NCBI GenBank assembly: GCA_947165785.1
Contig: CAMVBS010000017.1
Location: 1-40,658, forward strand
Direction: 5' to 3'
Length of the DNA stretch: 40,658 bases
Origin: an uncultured Clostridia bacterium
GTDB lineage: Bacteria > Bacillota > Clostridia > Saccharofermentanales > Saccharofermentanaceae
Part shown: in pieces, positions 31,481-38,149 of the stretch
Layout of the letters: every line of letters begins with the position of its first letter
How positions within the stretch are numbered: the first letter of the stretch is position 1
The notes under the pieces: model-generated
What the model saw: the letters and a program-made list of their open reading frames with translations, nothing else
The model's database searches: none
Told to the model about the DNA's origin: nothing
Program-made: the position numbers and the translations under genes

Positions 31481-31963
31481 ATGTGGATGAGCATAGATGA
31501 AGGTATCAGAAGCAGGATAAAAACCAATATCGTTAACTCAGCAAGATCTAGAATGATAATCTATCTTCTTCTTTTACTTCTTGTTGTATTAGTCGCATTC
31601 TTAATCGTTTCGGGCGACAGTATGCTTATGTCCATACCATTCCTTATAATCTTGATGATCGCGGTTGCTTTCGGCCTTTTGGCTGTATTCTACATTTATT
31701 ATGCCGCTATCCGTGAAGATTCCAAGATCGTTGATGAAGCTCCATATATGGTGGTCGGTAAGGTAATCACAAAGATCTCCAATAATAAGGTTATAGTCAA
31801 GATCCCGGGCGAGAAGGTGAACTTTACCATAGACTGTGACAGAGAGTTTTATAAGAATGTTCACTCGGATTCACGTATCCTTGTTCTCGCTGTTTCCAAG
31901 AGAAACGAGAATGAGATGATCGGATTTGATCCTTCAACTTATGACACAGACGGAATACTCTGA
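31481..31963 (+). CDS. Two-TM membrane protein with C-terminal beta domain, function unknown
   Basis: 160 residues. The ATG at 31481 sits 9 nt after GGGAGG; the GTG two codons earlier is too close to it. Two hydrophobic helices (about 25-47 and 50-73) are followed by a soluble domain with a strand pattern (PYMVVGKVITKISNNKVIVKIPG in pieces) suggesting a small barrel. The layout recalls the 135-residue protein encoded at 23627-24034. The 3' end overlaps the radical SAM gene by 23 bp. Confidence 0.65.
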   Translation: MWMSIDEGIRSRIKTNIVNSARSRMIIYLLLLLLVVLVAFLIVSGDSMLMSIPFLIILMIAVAFGLLAVFYIYYAAIREDSKIVDEAPYMVVGKVITKISNNKVIVKIPGEKVNFTIDCDREFYKNVHSDSRILVLAVSKRNENEMIGFDPSTYDTDGIL

Positions 31964-32840
31964 CGCCAACTCATATTTTCGAGAGCGATTCGGTTCCAAG
32001 GTATACAAAGCCTCTATAAGTCTCAAGGTTACCTGTCCTAACAGGGACGGCAGTAAGGGATCTGGAGGCTGTTTGTTTTGCAGCGAAGGCGGTTCGGGGG
32101 AGTTTTCCGCGTCTTCATTACTTCCTGTCAAAGAGCAGATAGATGAGGCGATCTTAAGAGTTTCCCGTAAGATAAAAGGTGAAGCCAGGTATATTGCGTA
32201 TTTTCAAAGTTTTACCAATACTTATTGTGATCCTGATTACCTGGATGCAAGTATCAGCGAAGCGATGAATGACGACCGCATTTGTGCAGTTTCCATCGCA
32301 ACAAGGCCTGACTGTATCTCCAAGCCGATCCTTGATGTTCTGGTAAGACAGAATAAGGTTAAGCCGATCATGGTGGAACTCGGGCTTCAGACTATCTTCG
32401 ATGAGACGGCGAAGTGGTTTAACAGGTGCTATGAAACATGCGTTTTCGATGAAGCTGTAAGCCTTCTTAAAAGTTCAGGCATAGAAGTCATCGCTCATAT
32501 CATATTCGGACTTAAAGATGAAACGACTGAGATGATGCTCCGGACAGTAAAGCACGTAGCAGATCTTCATGTCGACGGCGTGAAGTTCACCTGTCTTTAT
32601 GTGCTTAAAGGGACGGGTCTTGAGAAAGAGTGGAAAGAAGGAAAGATCGATATCCTTACCCGTGACGGGTACTTTGATATAGTCGAAGAAGCTCTTAAGA
32701 TCCTTCCTCCCGACGTGATCGTTCACAGGCTCACCGGTGACGGCCCCAAAAGTCTTCTCATAGAACCTTCATGGACAAAAGACAAGCGAAGTGTAGTAAA
32801 CTATATTAACGGCAGATTTAAGGTCAGGAGGCGGTCATAA
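31941..32840 (+). CDS. YhcC-like radical SAM protein (TIGR01212 type)
   Basis: 299 residues from the ATG at 31941; the TTG five codons earlier is an alternative, and neither has a good binding site, consistent with coupling to the upstream gene. Family signatures: FGSKVYKASISL, then VTCPNRDGSKGSGGCLFCSE, where the three Cys should hold the 4Fe-4S cluster, and GSGEF. Later IATRPDCIS and VELGLQT are typical. The family is a radical S-adenosylmethionine enzyme set of undefined substrate. Stop overlaps the next start by one base. Confidence 0.88.
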   Translation: MTQTEYSDANSYFRERFGSKVYKASISLKVTCPNRDGSKGSGGCLFCSEGGSGEFSASSLLPVKEQIDEAILRVSRKIKGEARYIAYFQSFTNTYCDPDYLDASISEAMNDDRICAVSIATRPDCISKPILDVLVRQNKVKPIMVELGLQTIFDETAKWFNRCYETCVFDEAVSLLKSSGIEVIAHIIFGLKDETTEMMLRTVKHVADLHVDGVKFTCLYVLKGTGLEKEWKEGKIDILTRDGYFDIVEEALKILPPDVIVHRLTGDGPKSLLIEPSWTKDKRSVVNYINGRFKVRRRS

Positions 32841-33187
32841 TGAAGAAGTATATAAGCGAATATATGGCATCGGTTAAGAAATTTATCTCAGATGATCTTG
32901 CTTCTTCTGACAGGGAAACGATCCTTAAGGTTATGAAGGAACTTGAGACAAAGATCCTTTATTTCCAGCACGAGAGACTCATACACCTCATCGTTACCGT
33001 CCTTTTTGCCATCATGGAGATCATGTCCATCCTTAGCATGTTCATGGTCACGAGTATTGTCCCTTTGATACTCGCGTGCATGTTCCTGATACTTCTCGTA
33101 CCATACGTCCTTCATTACTATTTTCTCGAAAACAGTGTGCAGGAGATGTACAGATTAAGAGATAAGATAAACGGATTTATTTCCTGA
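32840..33187 (+). CDS. Small two-TM protein, function unknown
   Basis: 115 residues: a charged N-terminal helix region (1-45), two hydrophobic helices (about 48-72 and 73-95) and a short charged tail. It starts at TAATG after AGGAGG and so is coupled to the radical SAM gene. The 3' end overlaps the convergent mechanosensitive channel gene by 11 bp. Family not recognised. Confidence 0.65.
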   Translation: MKKYISEYMASVKKFISDDLASSDRETILKVMKELETKILYFQHERLIHLIVTVLFAIMEIMSILSMFMVTSIVPLILACMFLILLVPYVLHYYFLENSVQEMYRLRDKINGFIS

Positions 33188-34355
33188 GTGCGTTTCCGGA
33201 TTGATACTGTTTAAGTCCCAGATCACGCATGAGGTTTAATGCCAGTTCTTCCTTTGAAGCTGAGATGGAACTGAAGTGTTCCCAGTCTGTCAGATCGGTA
33301 AAGAAGAAAAACTCTACCGGAATACCGAAATTGCTCGGTGCATCATCTATCTGGCAGATCACGAGCTTTTCTTTAAGAACATGAGGATCTTTTTTGATCA
33401 TCCTTGGAAGGATCTCCATAAAAACGCTTAAGTTTGTAAGCTTCCCGCAGCTGTCCTTTTTGGTCTTGAGGGCTTCCTCCAGATCTTCAAACTCACTGTA
33501 TTCTTTGAGAAGTTCATCTGTTATCTCGATGTTCTTTACCGATTCCACATCCACTGAGATAGTCCTGAATGCTCTTCTTGCTTTATTATTCAGTACCGTA
33601 TGCCAGTTCCTGAACGGAACAGAGAGAAAAGTGTAGGCAGGGATCGTATACAAAGTATTATCGAATGCAAGGATCTTTACGGAGATAAGTGAGATATCCT
33701 GAACAGTTCCTTCAACTTTTTCGGAAGGGATCTCGACCCAGTCACCGATGTGTACAAGATCATCGGAAGTGATCTGGACACCTGCGACAAGACCTAAGAG
33801 TGCATCCTTGAATACTATGGATATGATCGCCGTAAACGTACCGATACCACCGATCAGTACCAATGGACTTTGATTGATGAACAATGAGATGAGGATGATC
33901 GTAAGGACTATAAAGATAAGAGCTCTGACGATCTGAAGAAGACCTTTGATAGGACGTCTCTTGGCGATCGGTTTGGTACCGTAAAAATCTCCGATGATAT
34001 TGATGATACAGTTTACAAGGATCATGAGAATGAAGATCAGGGCATAACTCATGATCTTTATTATCTTTGATTCATATCTCGGGAAGGCATAAGCAAAACT
34101 GCTTATGGTTACGCAGATGGCAAACCATGAAACGGAAGAAAGGAAATGTCTTTCCTTGGCTGATTTCGTGATCGTCTTTAATGTCTTGGTCTTTGCTCTG
34201 GAAGTGATTATCTTTGAGATGATGCCGAGCACGATACATATGATCACGCATGCCGCACAGACAACAAGAGCCTTGCTGACTGTTATCAGTATCTTTTCAA
34301 CGGAATCAATAAATCCGAACGATTCAATTAACTTAGTGATGTTTTCGAAAATCAT
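33177..34355 (-). CDS. MscS-family mechanosensitive channel (YbdG-like)
   Basis: 392 residues from the ATG 6 nt after AAGGTG; a GTG three codons earlier is in the binding site. Four or five N-terminal helices lead to the MscS pore helix (GIGTFTAIISIVFKDALLGLVAGVQI in pieces), then the beta domain DDLVHIGDWVEIP, DISLISVKILAFDNTLYTIPAY and FRNWH, which is close to E. coli YbdG. Such channels relieve moderate osmotic downshock. Gene overlaps the convergent 115-residue protein gene by 11 bp and is divergent from the DUF368 gene. Confidence 0.88.
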   Translation of the reverse strand: MIFENITKLIESFGFIDSVEKILITVSKALVVCAACVIICIVLGIISKIITSRAKTKTLKTITKSAKERHFLSSVSWFAICVTISSFAYAFPRYESKIIKIMSYALIFILMILVNCIINIIGDFYGTKPIAKRRPIKGLLQIVRALIFIVLTIILISLFINQSPLVLIGGIGTFTAIISIVFKDALLGLVAGVQITSDDLVHIGDWVEIPSEKVEGTVQDISLISVKILAFDNTLYTIPAYTFLSVPFRNWHTVLNNKARRAFRTISVDVESVKNIEITDELLKEYSEFEDLEEALKTKKDSCGKLTNLSVFMEILPRMIKKDPHVLKEKLVICQIDDAPSNFGIPVEFFFFTDLTDWEHFSSISASKEELALNLMRDLGLKQYQSGNALRK

Positions 34356-34485
34356 TGTAGTCACCTTTTATGGAAATGCTTTTTGTATTATATAAAAAAA
34401 CATACAAAATATCATCTATGCTAAATTTGGAGGTTCTTGTAGAATGGAACTGTTTTAGTACGAATAGGAAAGGTATTGAATTACT

Positions 34486-35379
34486 ATGATGACGATTATC
34501 GGAGGCTTTCTTATGGCCCTCGCAGACAGTGTCCCGGGTGTATCAGGCGGAACTGTCGCTTTTATCCTCGGATTTTATGATGAATTTATCAACTCCATAT
34601 CCCTTCTCATCAAAGGCAAAAAGGATGAGAGAAAGAAAGCATTCTTTTTCCTTCTCAGAGTCGGTATAGGCTGGGCAGTGGGAATGGGACTTGCCGTATT
34701 TGTCTTGACTGCTGTTTTTGAGAAACATATCTATCTGATCAGTTCTCTGTTCATCGGATTTATACTTGCGGCTATCCCGTTGATCATAATGGAAGAGAAG
34801 AAGTGCCTCAAAGGTAAATACTATAATCTCATCTTCACGGTTATAGGTATTGCTGCAGTTGTAGGTATTACATTATTGAAGGCTAACCTTGCTACCGGTG
34901 AAGGTGAGTTTAAACTTACGGTAGGCAGTGCACTTTACTTGTTCGTTTGCGGTGCGCTTGCAGTCTGTGCAATGGTCCTTCCGGGAATTTCAGGTTCTAC
35001 GTTGCTCCTTATCTTTGGTATATATATGACAGTTATTGGAGCAGTTAAGGCTGTTCTTACGTTCGATCTTAAGGCTGTTCCGATCTGCATTGCATTCGGG
35101 TTGGGTGTTATTGCAGGCGCTGTAGGCATAGTCGGACTTCTTAAAAAGGCCCTTTCAAAGTTCAGATCTCAGACGATATATCTTGTTATGGGACTTATGA
35201 TCGGATCATTCTACGCTATCATCAGAGGACCTGAATCTCTCGATACGCCTAAGCCTTCTATGGATATCCATACATTCAGCATCGTATTCTTCATCATAGG
35301 TGTTGCGGTTATTGCAGGACTTCAGCTTCTTAAGTCGGTTATGGAGAAGAAGGCAAAAAAGAACGCTCCTGCCAAATAA
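34486..35379 (+). CDS. DUF368 polytopic membrane protein (PopT-type undecaprenyl phosphate carrier)
   Basis: 297 residues with about eight to nine helices and two copies of the family's hallmark: ADSVPGVSGGTVAFILG near the N-terminus and AMVLPGISGSTLLLIFGIY near residue 165. This internal duplication defines DUF368. Proteins of this family have been shown to return undecaprenyl phosphate across the membrane for cell-wall and glycan synthesis. The start has a distant AAAGG; a short MELF frame at 34444-34458 lies before it. Divergent from the mechanosensitive channel gene. Confidence 0.88.
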   Translation: MMTIIGGFLMALADSVPGVSGGTVAFILGFYDEFINSISLLIKGKKDERKKAFFFLLRVGIGWAVGMGLAVFVLTAVFEKHIYLISSLFIGFILAAIPLIIMEEKKCLKGKYYNLIFTVIGIAAVVGITLLKANLATGEGEFKLTVGSALYLFVCGALAVCAMVLPGISGSTLLLIFGIYMTVIGAVKAVLTFDLKAVPICIAFGLGVIAGAVGIVGLLKKALSKFRSQTIYLVMGLMIGSFYAIIRGPESLDTPKPSMDIHTFSIVFFIIGVAVIAGLQLLKSVMEKKAKKNAPAK

Positions 35380-35512
35380 GCGAGAAACGTTATACTTTGA
35401 AAGTCTAATCATTTGTGCGACTTCACAACATAATTATTATACAGCCTTGGGCATCTTGTATAAAGTGTACAAAATGCACAAGGTTTTTCATATTATTTGG
35501 AAAACATTACAA

Positions 35513-35541
35513 TTGTGTTACAGGCATACCCGTTATATACT
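35513..35541 (+). promoter_or_regulatory. Promoter of the large noncoding RNA
   Basis: TTGTGT (35513-35518), 17 bp, TATACT (35536-35541). The predicted start, about seven bases on, coincides with the 5' arm of the closing helix at 35548. The stretch 35380-35512 holds nothing recognisable. Confidence 0.7.
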
Positions 35542-35547
35542 TAAACT

Positions 35548-36034
35548 AGCTCCAGGGAATACGAGAACACAAAGTTTTCGAACCACGGTCGCCGACATAG
35601 ATCATTGATCTGTCGGAAGCGAGCAGCGATTGACGGGATGGGATGCCATCCGCAAGTCGCAGGTTGTAACAGTTTAGTCGATTCGGATTTTTGTCCGCGG
35701 TTGAGTGAGAGGTCGCCACCGATAGGAAAGGTTCGAGGTTTGAGACTTAACGGTACATCTTAATCGTGCGAACCGAGTAGCCGGTTTTAGTTTATGACAG
35801 CTGTTGATGAAGTGACAGCGATAAACGATGAAAGTGAGTAACGACTGATTAGGCGGTGAAAAGGGTCATTGTTTGGGAGTTACGTTAAGGGCAATGGCAA
35901 TCGGTTAGGTGTTATGGCTGATAGAGGCTCGGCACAGTAAAGGACTTGTTGGTTATGAGAGATCAGAGTGGATTGGTTCGCTGGAGCTTTTCTATGCATA
36001 AAATGTCGTTCTCGGAATTGGGGACGACTTTTTT
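35548..36034 (+). ncRNA. Large structured noncoding RNA, about 487 nt, family not assigned
   Basis: The region has no plausible gene yet is G-rich and full of nested inverted repeats. The ends pair: AGCTCCAG (35548-35555) with CTGGAGCT (35981-35988). Inside, in order, are CGAGAAC/GTTTTCG (35562-35568, 35574-35580), CCGACA/TGTCGG (35592-35597, 35611-35616) enclosing GATC/GATC, GGATGG/CCATCC (35636-35641, 35646-35651), CGGA/TCCG (35684-35687, 35694-35697), GGTTCG/CGAACC (35730-35735, 35769-35774), GTTTAT/ATAAAC (35790-35795, 35821-35826) enclosing GCTGT/ACAGC, and GTCATTG/CAATGGC (35865-35871, 35892-35898). It has a promoter at 35513-35541 and a terminator at 36005-36034. The layout is that of a housekeeping-sized RNA. 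It lacks the core motifs of RNase P RNA, tmRNA, SRP RNA and T-boxes. Large ornate classes such as ROOL are candidates, unverified. Confidence 0.75.
36005..36034 (+). terminator. Terminator of the large noncoding RNA
   Basis: GTCGTTCTC (36005-36013) pairs with GGGGACGAC (36020-36028), two wobbles, loop GGAATT, then six T. Confidence 0.9.
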
Positions 36035-36069
36035 GTGTTCTAGCCGTTCATCTATATAAATAAAAACTT

Positions 36070-36098
36070 TTGATTTTGTATACTTGCTGTTGTAGAAT
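36070..36098 (+). promoter_or_regulatory. Promoter of the DUF3592 protein gene
   Basis: TTGATT (36070-36075), 17 bp, TAGAAT (36093-36098), 33 bp before the start. Confidence 0.65.
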
Positions 36099-36130
36099 GT
36101 ATTTGTTCTTTATTTATTCGGAGGGTTACT

Positions 36131-36700
36131 ATGAAGCGTTTTTTAATCTATTTTTTGACTTACATCCTTGTAACGATCTTCTCTGCAGTTATCGTATGGA
36201 GTATTTGGACACTCCTTAAAGGTGCTTCTCAAGATACTATGTTTGATAAAGCCAGTGGTGTTATTCAAATGGCATCATCTCCGCTTGCAAGAGCTGACCA
36301 GGATAAGACACTTTTGGCGGATCGTTGGAGGATTCAGTTTACTCAAAACATTAAGGTTTCTTACCAGTACAATGGCAAGAAGTATGTTGAAGAGAGAGAA
36401 CTGGTAGTTCACACTGATTATTATGATACAGAGGTGTCTCCACAAGGCAAAACATATAACACACCTTATGTAACTGGCGCAGCAGTTCAGATCTTCGTTA
36501 ATAAGCAAGATCCTAGTATTTTCCAGCTTGCCGATACTGGTGAAGCACATGAAGTACCTCTTAAAGATGTTCTTAAGTTTGCTATTCCTGCGTATGCATT
36601 GATCATGATCTTGTTTACGATCTCCTTCATCAAGAAAGAGAAGAGAGTCAAGAAAGAGAATTTCTACCACAAGTACGGTATGGACCGCGATCAATTCTAA
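36131..36700 (+). CDS. DUF3592-like two-TM membrane protein
   Basis: 189 residues after CGGAGGG. One N-terminal helix (about 5-27) and one near the C-terminus (about 155-173) flank a soluble beta-rich domain with VSYQYNGKKYVEE and VQIFVNKQDPSIFQLADTG, the pattern of DUF3592 proteins (Y-x-Y-x-V-x-G-x-x-Y ... V-x-V-x-Y-N-P-x-x-P). The exported or cytoplasmic face of the domain and its role are unknown. It is a single gene with its own promoter and terminator, lying directly after the large RNA; the terminator between them argues against cotranscription. Confidence 0.7.
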   Translation: MKRFLIYFLTYILVTIFSAVIVWSIWTLLKGASQDTMFDKASGVIQMASSPLARADQDKTLLADRWRIQFTQNIKVSYQYNGKKYVEERELVVHTDYYDTEVSPQGKTYNTPYVTGAAVQIFVNKQDPSIFQLADTGEAHEVPLKDVLKFAIPAYALIMILFTISFIKKEKRVKKENFYHKYGMDRDQF

Positions 36701-36716
36701 TTATCGAAATAATAAC

Positions 36717-36752
36717 GGGGCTGTCTCACATGTAGTGAGGCGGCCCCTTTTT
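36717..36752 (+). terminator. Terminator of the DUF3592 gene
   Basis: GGGGCTGTCTCAC (36717-36729) pairs with GTGAGGCGGCCCC (36735-36747), 13 bp with two wobbles, loop ATGTA, then five T. It ends 3 bp from the 3' end of the tRNA-like gene on the other strand. Confidence 0.9.
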
Positions 36753-36754
36753 AA

Positions 36755-36826
36755 CGGAGTATACGGGATTTGAACCCGTGCCCCCACACTTATGGTGTGG
36801 TGCGCTCCCAACTGCGCTAATACTCA
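36755..36826 (-). tRNA. tRNA-like gene with anomalous anticodon loop (apparent anticodon AUA)
   Basis: A full cloverleaf can be drawn on the minus strand: acceptor TGAGTAT with ATACTCC (6 of 7 pairs, U1-C72 mismatch), U8 A9, D arm GCGC-AGTTGGGA-GCGC, anticodon stem CCACA/TGTGG, loop CCATAAG, 4-nt variable region, T arm ACGGG-TTCAAAT-CCCGT, discriminator G. CCA is not encoded. The anticodon loop is abnormal: position 33 is C instead of U and positions 34-36 read AUA, which would be Tyr although bacterial tRNA-Tyr has a long variable arm and GUA. C32 and G38 could also pair. The fold is intact and a good promoter lies upstream, so it is expressed or recently was; it may be a degenerate tRNA or a tRNA with a special role. 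Confidence 0.7.
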
Positions 36827-36835
36827 CCCAAGCTG

Positions 36836-36865
36836 ATTATAACAGAAGCAACATACCCCGCACAA
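36836..36865 (-). promoter_or_regulatory. Promoter of the tRNA-like gene
   Basis: On the minus strand TTGTGC (36865-36860), 18 bp, TATAAT (36841-36836) with an upstream TG (extended -10). The start would be within a few bases of the tRNA 5' end. Confidence 0.65.
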
Positions 36866-36913
36866 ACGAGCCTTTTAATTGGTTTGTGTTAGTAATTAGT
36901 TATGCTATAGTTA

Positions 36914-36922
36914 TGCTATAAT
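36914..36922 (+). promoter_or_regulatory. Extended -10 promoter of the methyltransferase-glycosyltransferase operon
   Basis: TGCTATAAT (36914-36922) without a good -35 box, preceded by a repeat of TTATGCTATA at 36900-36909 and 36911-36920. Start of translation is 40 bp on. Confidence 0.5.
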
Positions 36923-36961
36923 TAACCGAACATCTGCTGACCACAAAGGAGTTTTAATGAT

Positions 36962-38131
36962 ATGAATACCGGTAATAAGGTTTCTGAGATCTTGAATGAT
37001 ATCGGAGATGAGGATTATACCAGAACGGCTGATGCCAAAGCTTTGGCTTTCTTTTACAATTCCAGAGGCTTCGAGAAAGTCGTACTGGAGAAAAATGCCG
37101 TAACAGGTGACGATATGGATCTTCGTATCGAACTTGAAGCAGTTAATGCACATTTCCACACAACTCTTGAGAGAAGACATCTCGGAAATAAGGTTGCTGC
37201 TTTCATCAGAAAATGGTCTTGGAAGATCAGATGCAAGTTGTTCAGACCTATGTTTTATGAACAAAATGAGATCAACGGTCATATCGTTGCTTCTTTAAAT
37301 GAACTTAACAGGATGAGGGGCGAGGTTGAGATGGAACTTTCCAACCTTCGTAACTGTGTCGCTAAGTTTAATACGCAGAATCAGTATCTAGCCGAGCGTA
37401 TCAACAGACTTCAGGAACTCGCGGATTATCTTGATATCCCTATGAGTTCCGGTCTTACTGATGTTGAGTATGAGCAGTTCGAGAATAATTTCAGAGGCTC
37501 CACAGAGAAGATAAAGGAAAGAATGAAGATGTATGTTCCATATTTTAAGGATGCATCTGATCTCGTACTCGATATCGGCTGTGGCAGAGGTGAGTTCCTT
37601 GAACTTATGAGAGAAAATGACATCAAGGCTAAGGGCGTTGATATTTTCGAGCCTTTTGTAAGCAGATGTAAGGATAACGGACTTGATGTAGTAAGCGGCA
37701 ACGGACTCGGATTCCTGGCAGGTGCCAAGGATGATTCTCTTGGAGGTATCTTTGCTGCTCATGTTATAGAGCATGTAGCAAGTCAGGATCTTGTTCTTCT
37801 TTGTAAGAATGCTCTTCGTGTCGTAAAGAAGGGCGGATACGTTATTTTCGAGACACCGAATCCTATGTGTCTTTCCATCTATACAGATGCTTTCTATATC
37901 GATCCTTCTCACAGAAGGCCGGTTCACCCGCTTTATATCGAGTACATCATGCGAATGGTCGGCTTCGAGGATGTAAAGATCGTTTATATCGATAAGAGCC
38001 GTGCAGGTGACGGCATCCCTGAGATAAAGGGAGAAGGCATCGAGAACCTCGATGAGGTCAACGAAGCGATCAAAAAGATGTCCGATAAGATCTACGGATG
38101 TCAGGATTTCGCGGTCGTTGCGCGCAAGTAA
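36962..38131 (+). CDS. SAM-dependent methyltransferase with N-terminal helical region
   Basis: 389 residues after AAAGGAG. The N-terminal half (1-190) is mostly charged helix with a probable coiled coil (about 115-150). The C-terminal half is a class I methyltransferase: motif I VLDIGCGRGEFLELM (about 203-217), the acidic end of strand 2 in GVDIF, and IEHV after motif post-I, then FETPNP. The layout resembles O-antigen chain-length or termination methyltransferases such as WbdD and related surface glycan enzymes. It is followed after 18 nt by a double glycosyltransferase, supporting a role in capping or decorating a glycan. The acceptor is not known. Confidence 0.82.
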   Translation: MNTGNKVSEILNDIGDEDYTRTADAKALAFFYNSRGFEKVVLEKNAVTGDDMDLRIELEAVNAHFHTTLERRHLGNKVAAFIRKWSWKIRCKLFRPMFYEQNEINGHIVASLNELNRMRGEVEMELSNLRNCVAKFNTQNQYLAERINRLQELADYLDIPMSSGLTDVEYEQFENNFRGSTEKIKERMKMYVPYFKDASDLVLDIGCGRGEFLELMRENDIKAKGVDIFEPFVSRCKDNGLDVVSGNGLGFLAGAKDDSLGGIFAAHVIEHVASQDLVLLCKNALRVVKKGGYVIFETPNPMCLSIYTDAFYIDPSHRRPVHPLYIEYIMRMVGFEDVKIVYIDKSRAGDGIPEIKGEGIENLDEVNEAIKKMSDKIYGCQDFAVVARK

Positions 38132-38149
38132 TTTCGAAGGGGAAACATT

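Noticed and set aside
34444-34458. MELF short frame as a gene
   Set aside because: Only four residues; kept as a possible leader in a finding, not as a coding feature.
35794-35841. A 15-codon frame (MTAVDEVTAINDESE) inside the large RNA
   Set aside because: No ribosome binding site; its bases are used in the GTTTAT/ATAAAC hairpin, so it is probably chance.
35548-36034. RNase P RNA or tmRNA as identity of the large RNA
   Set aside because: The GAGGAAAGUCC core and the ACAG-containing P4 strand of RNase P, and the tag-reading frame and tRNA-like ends of tmRNA, are not found.
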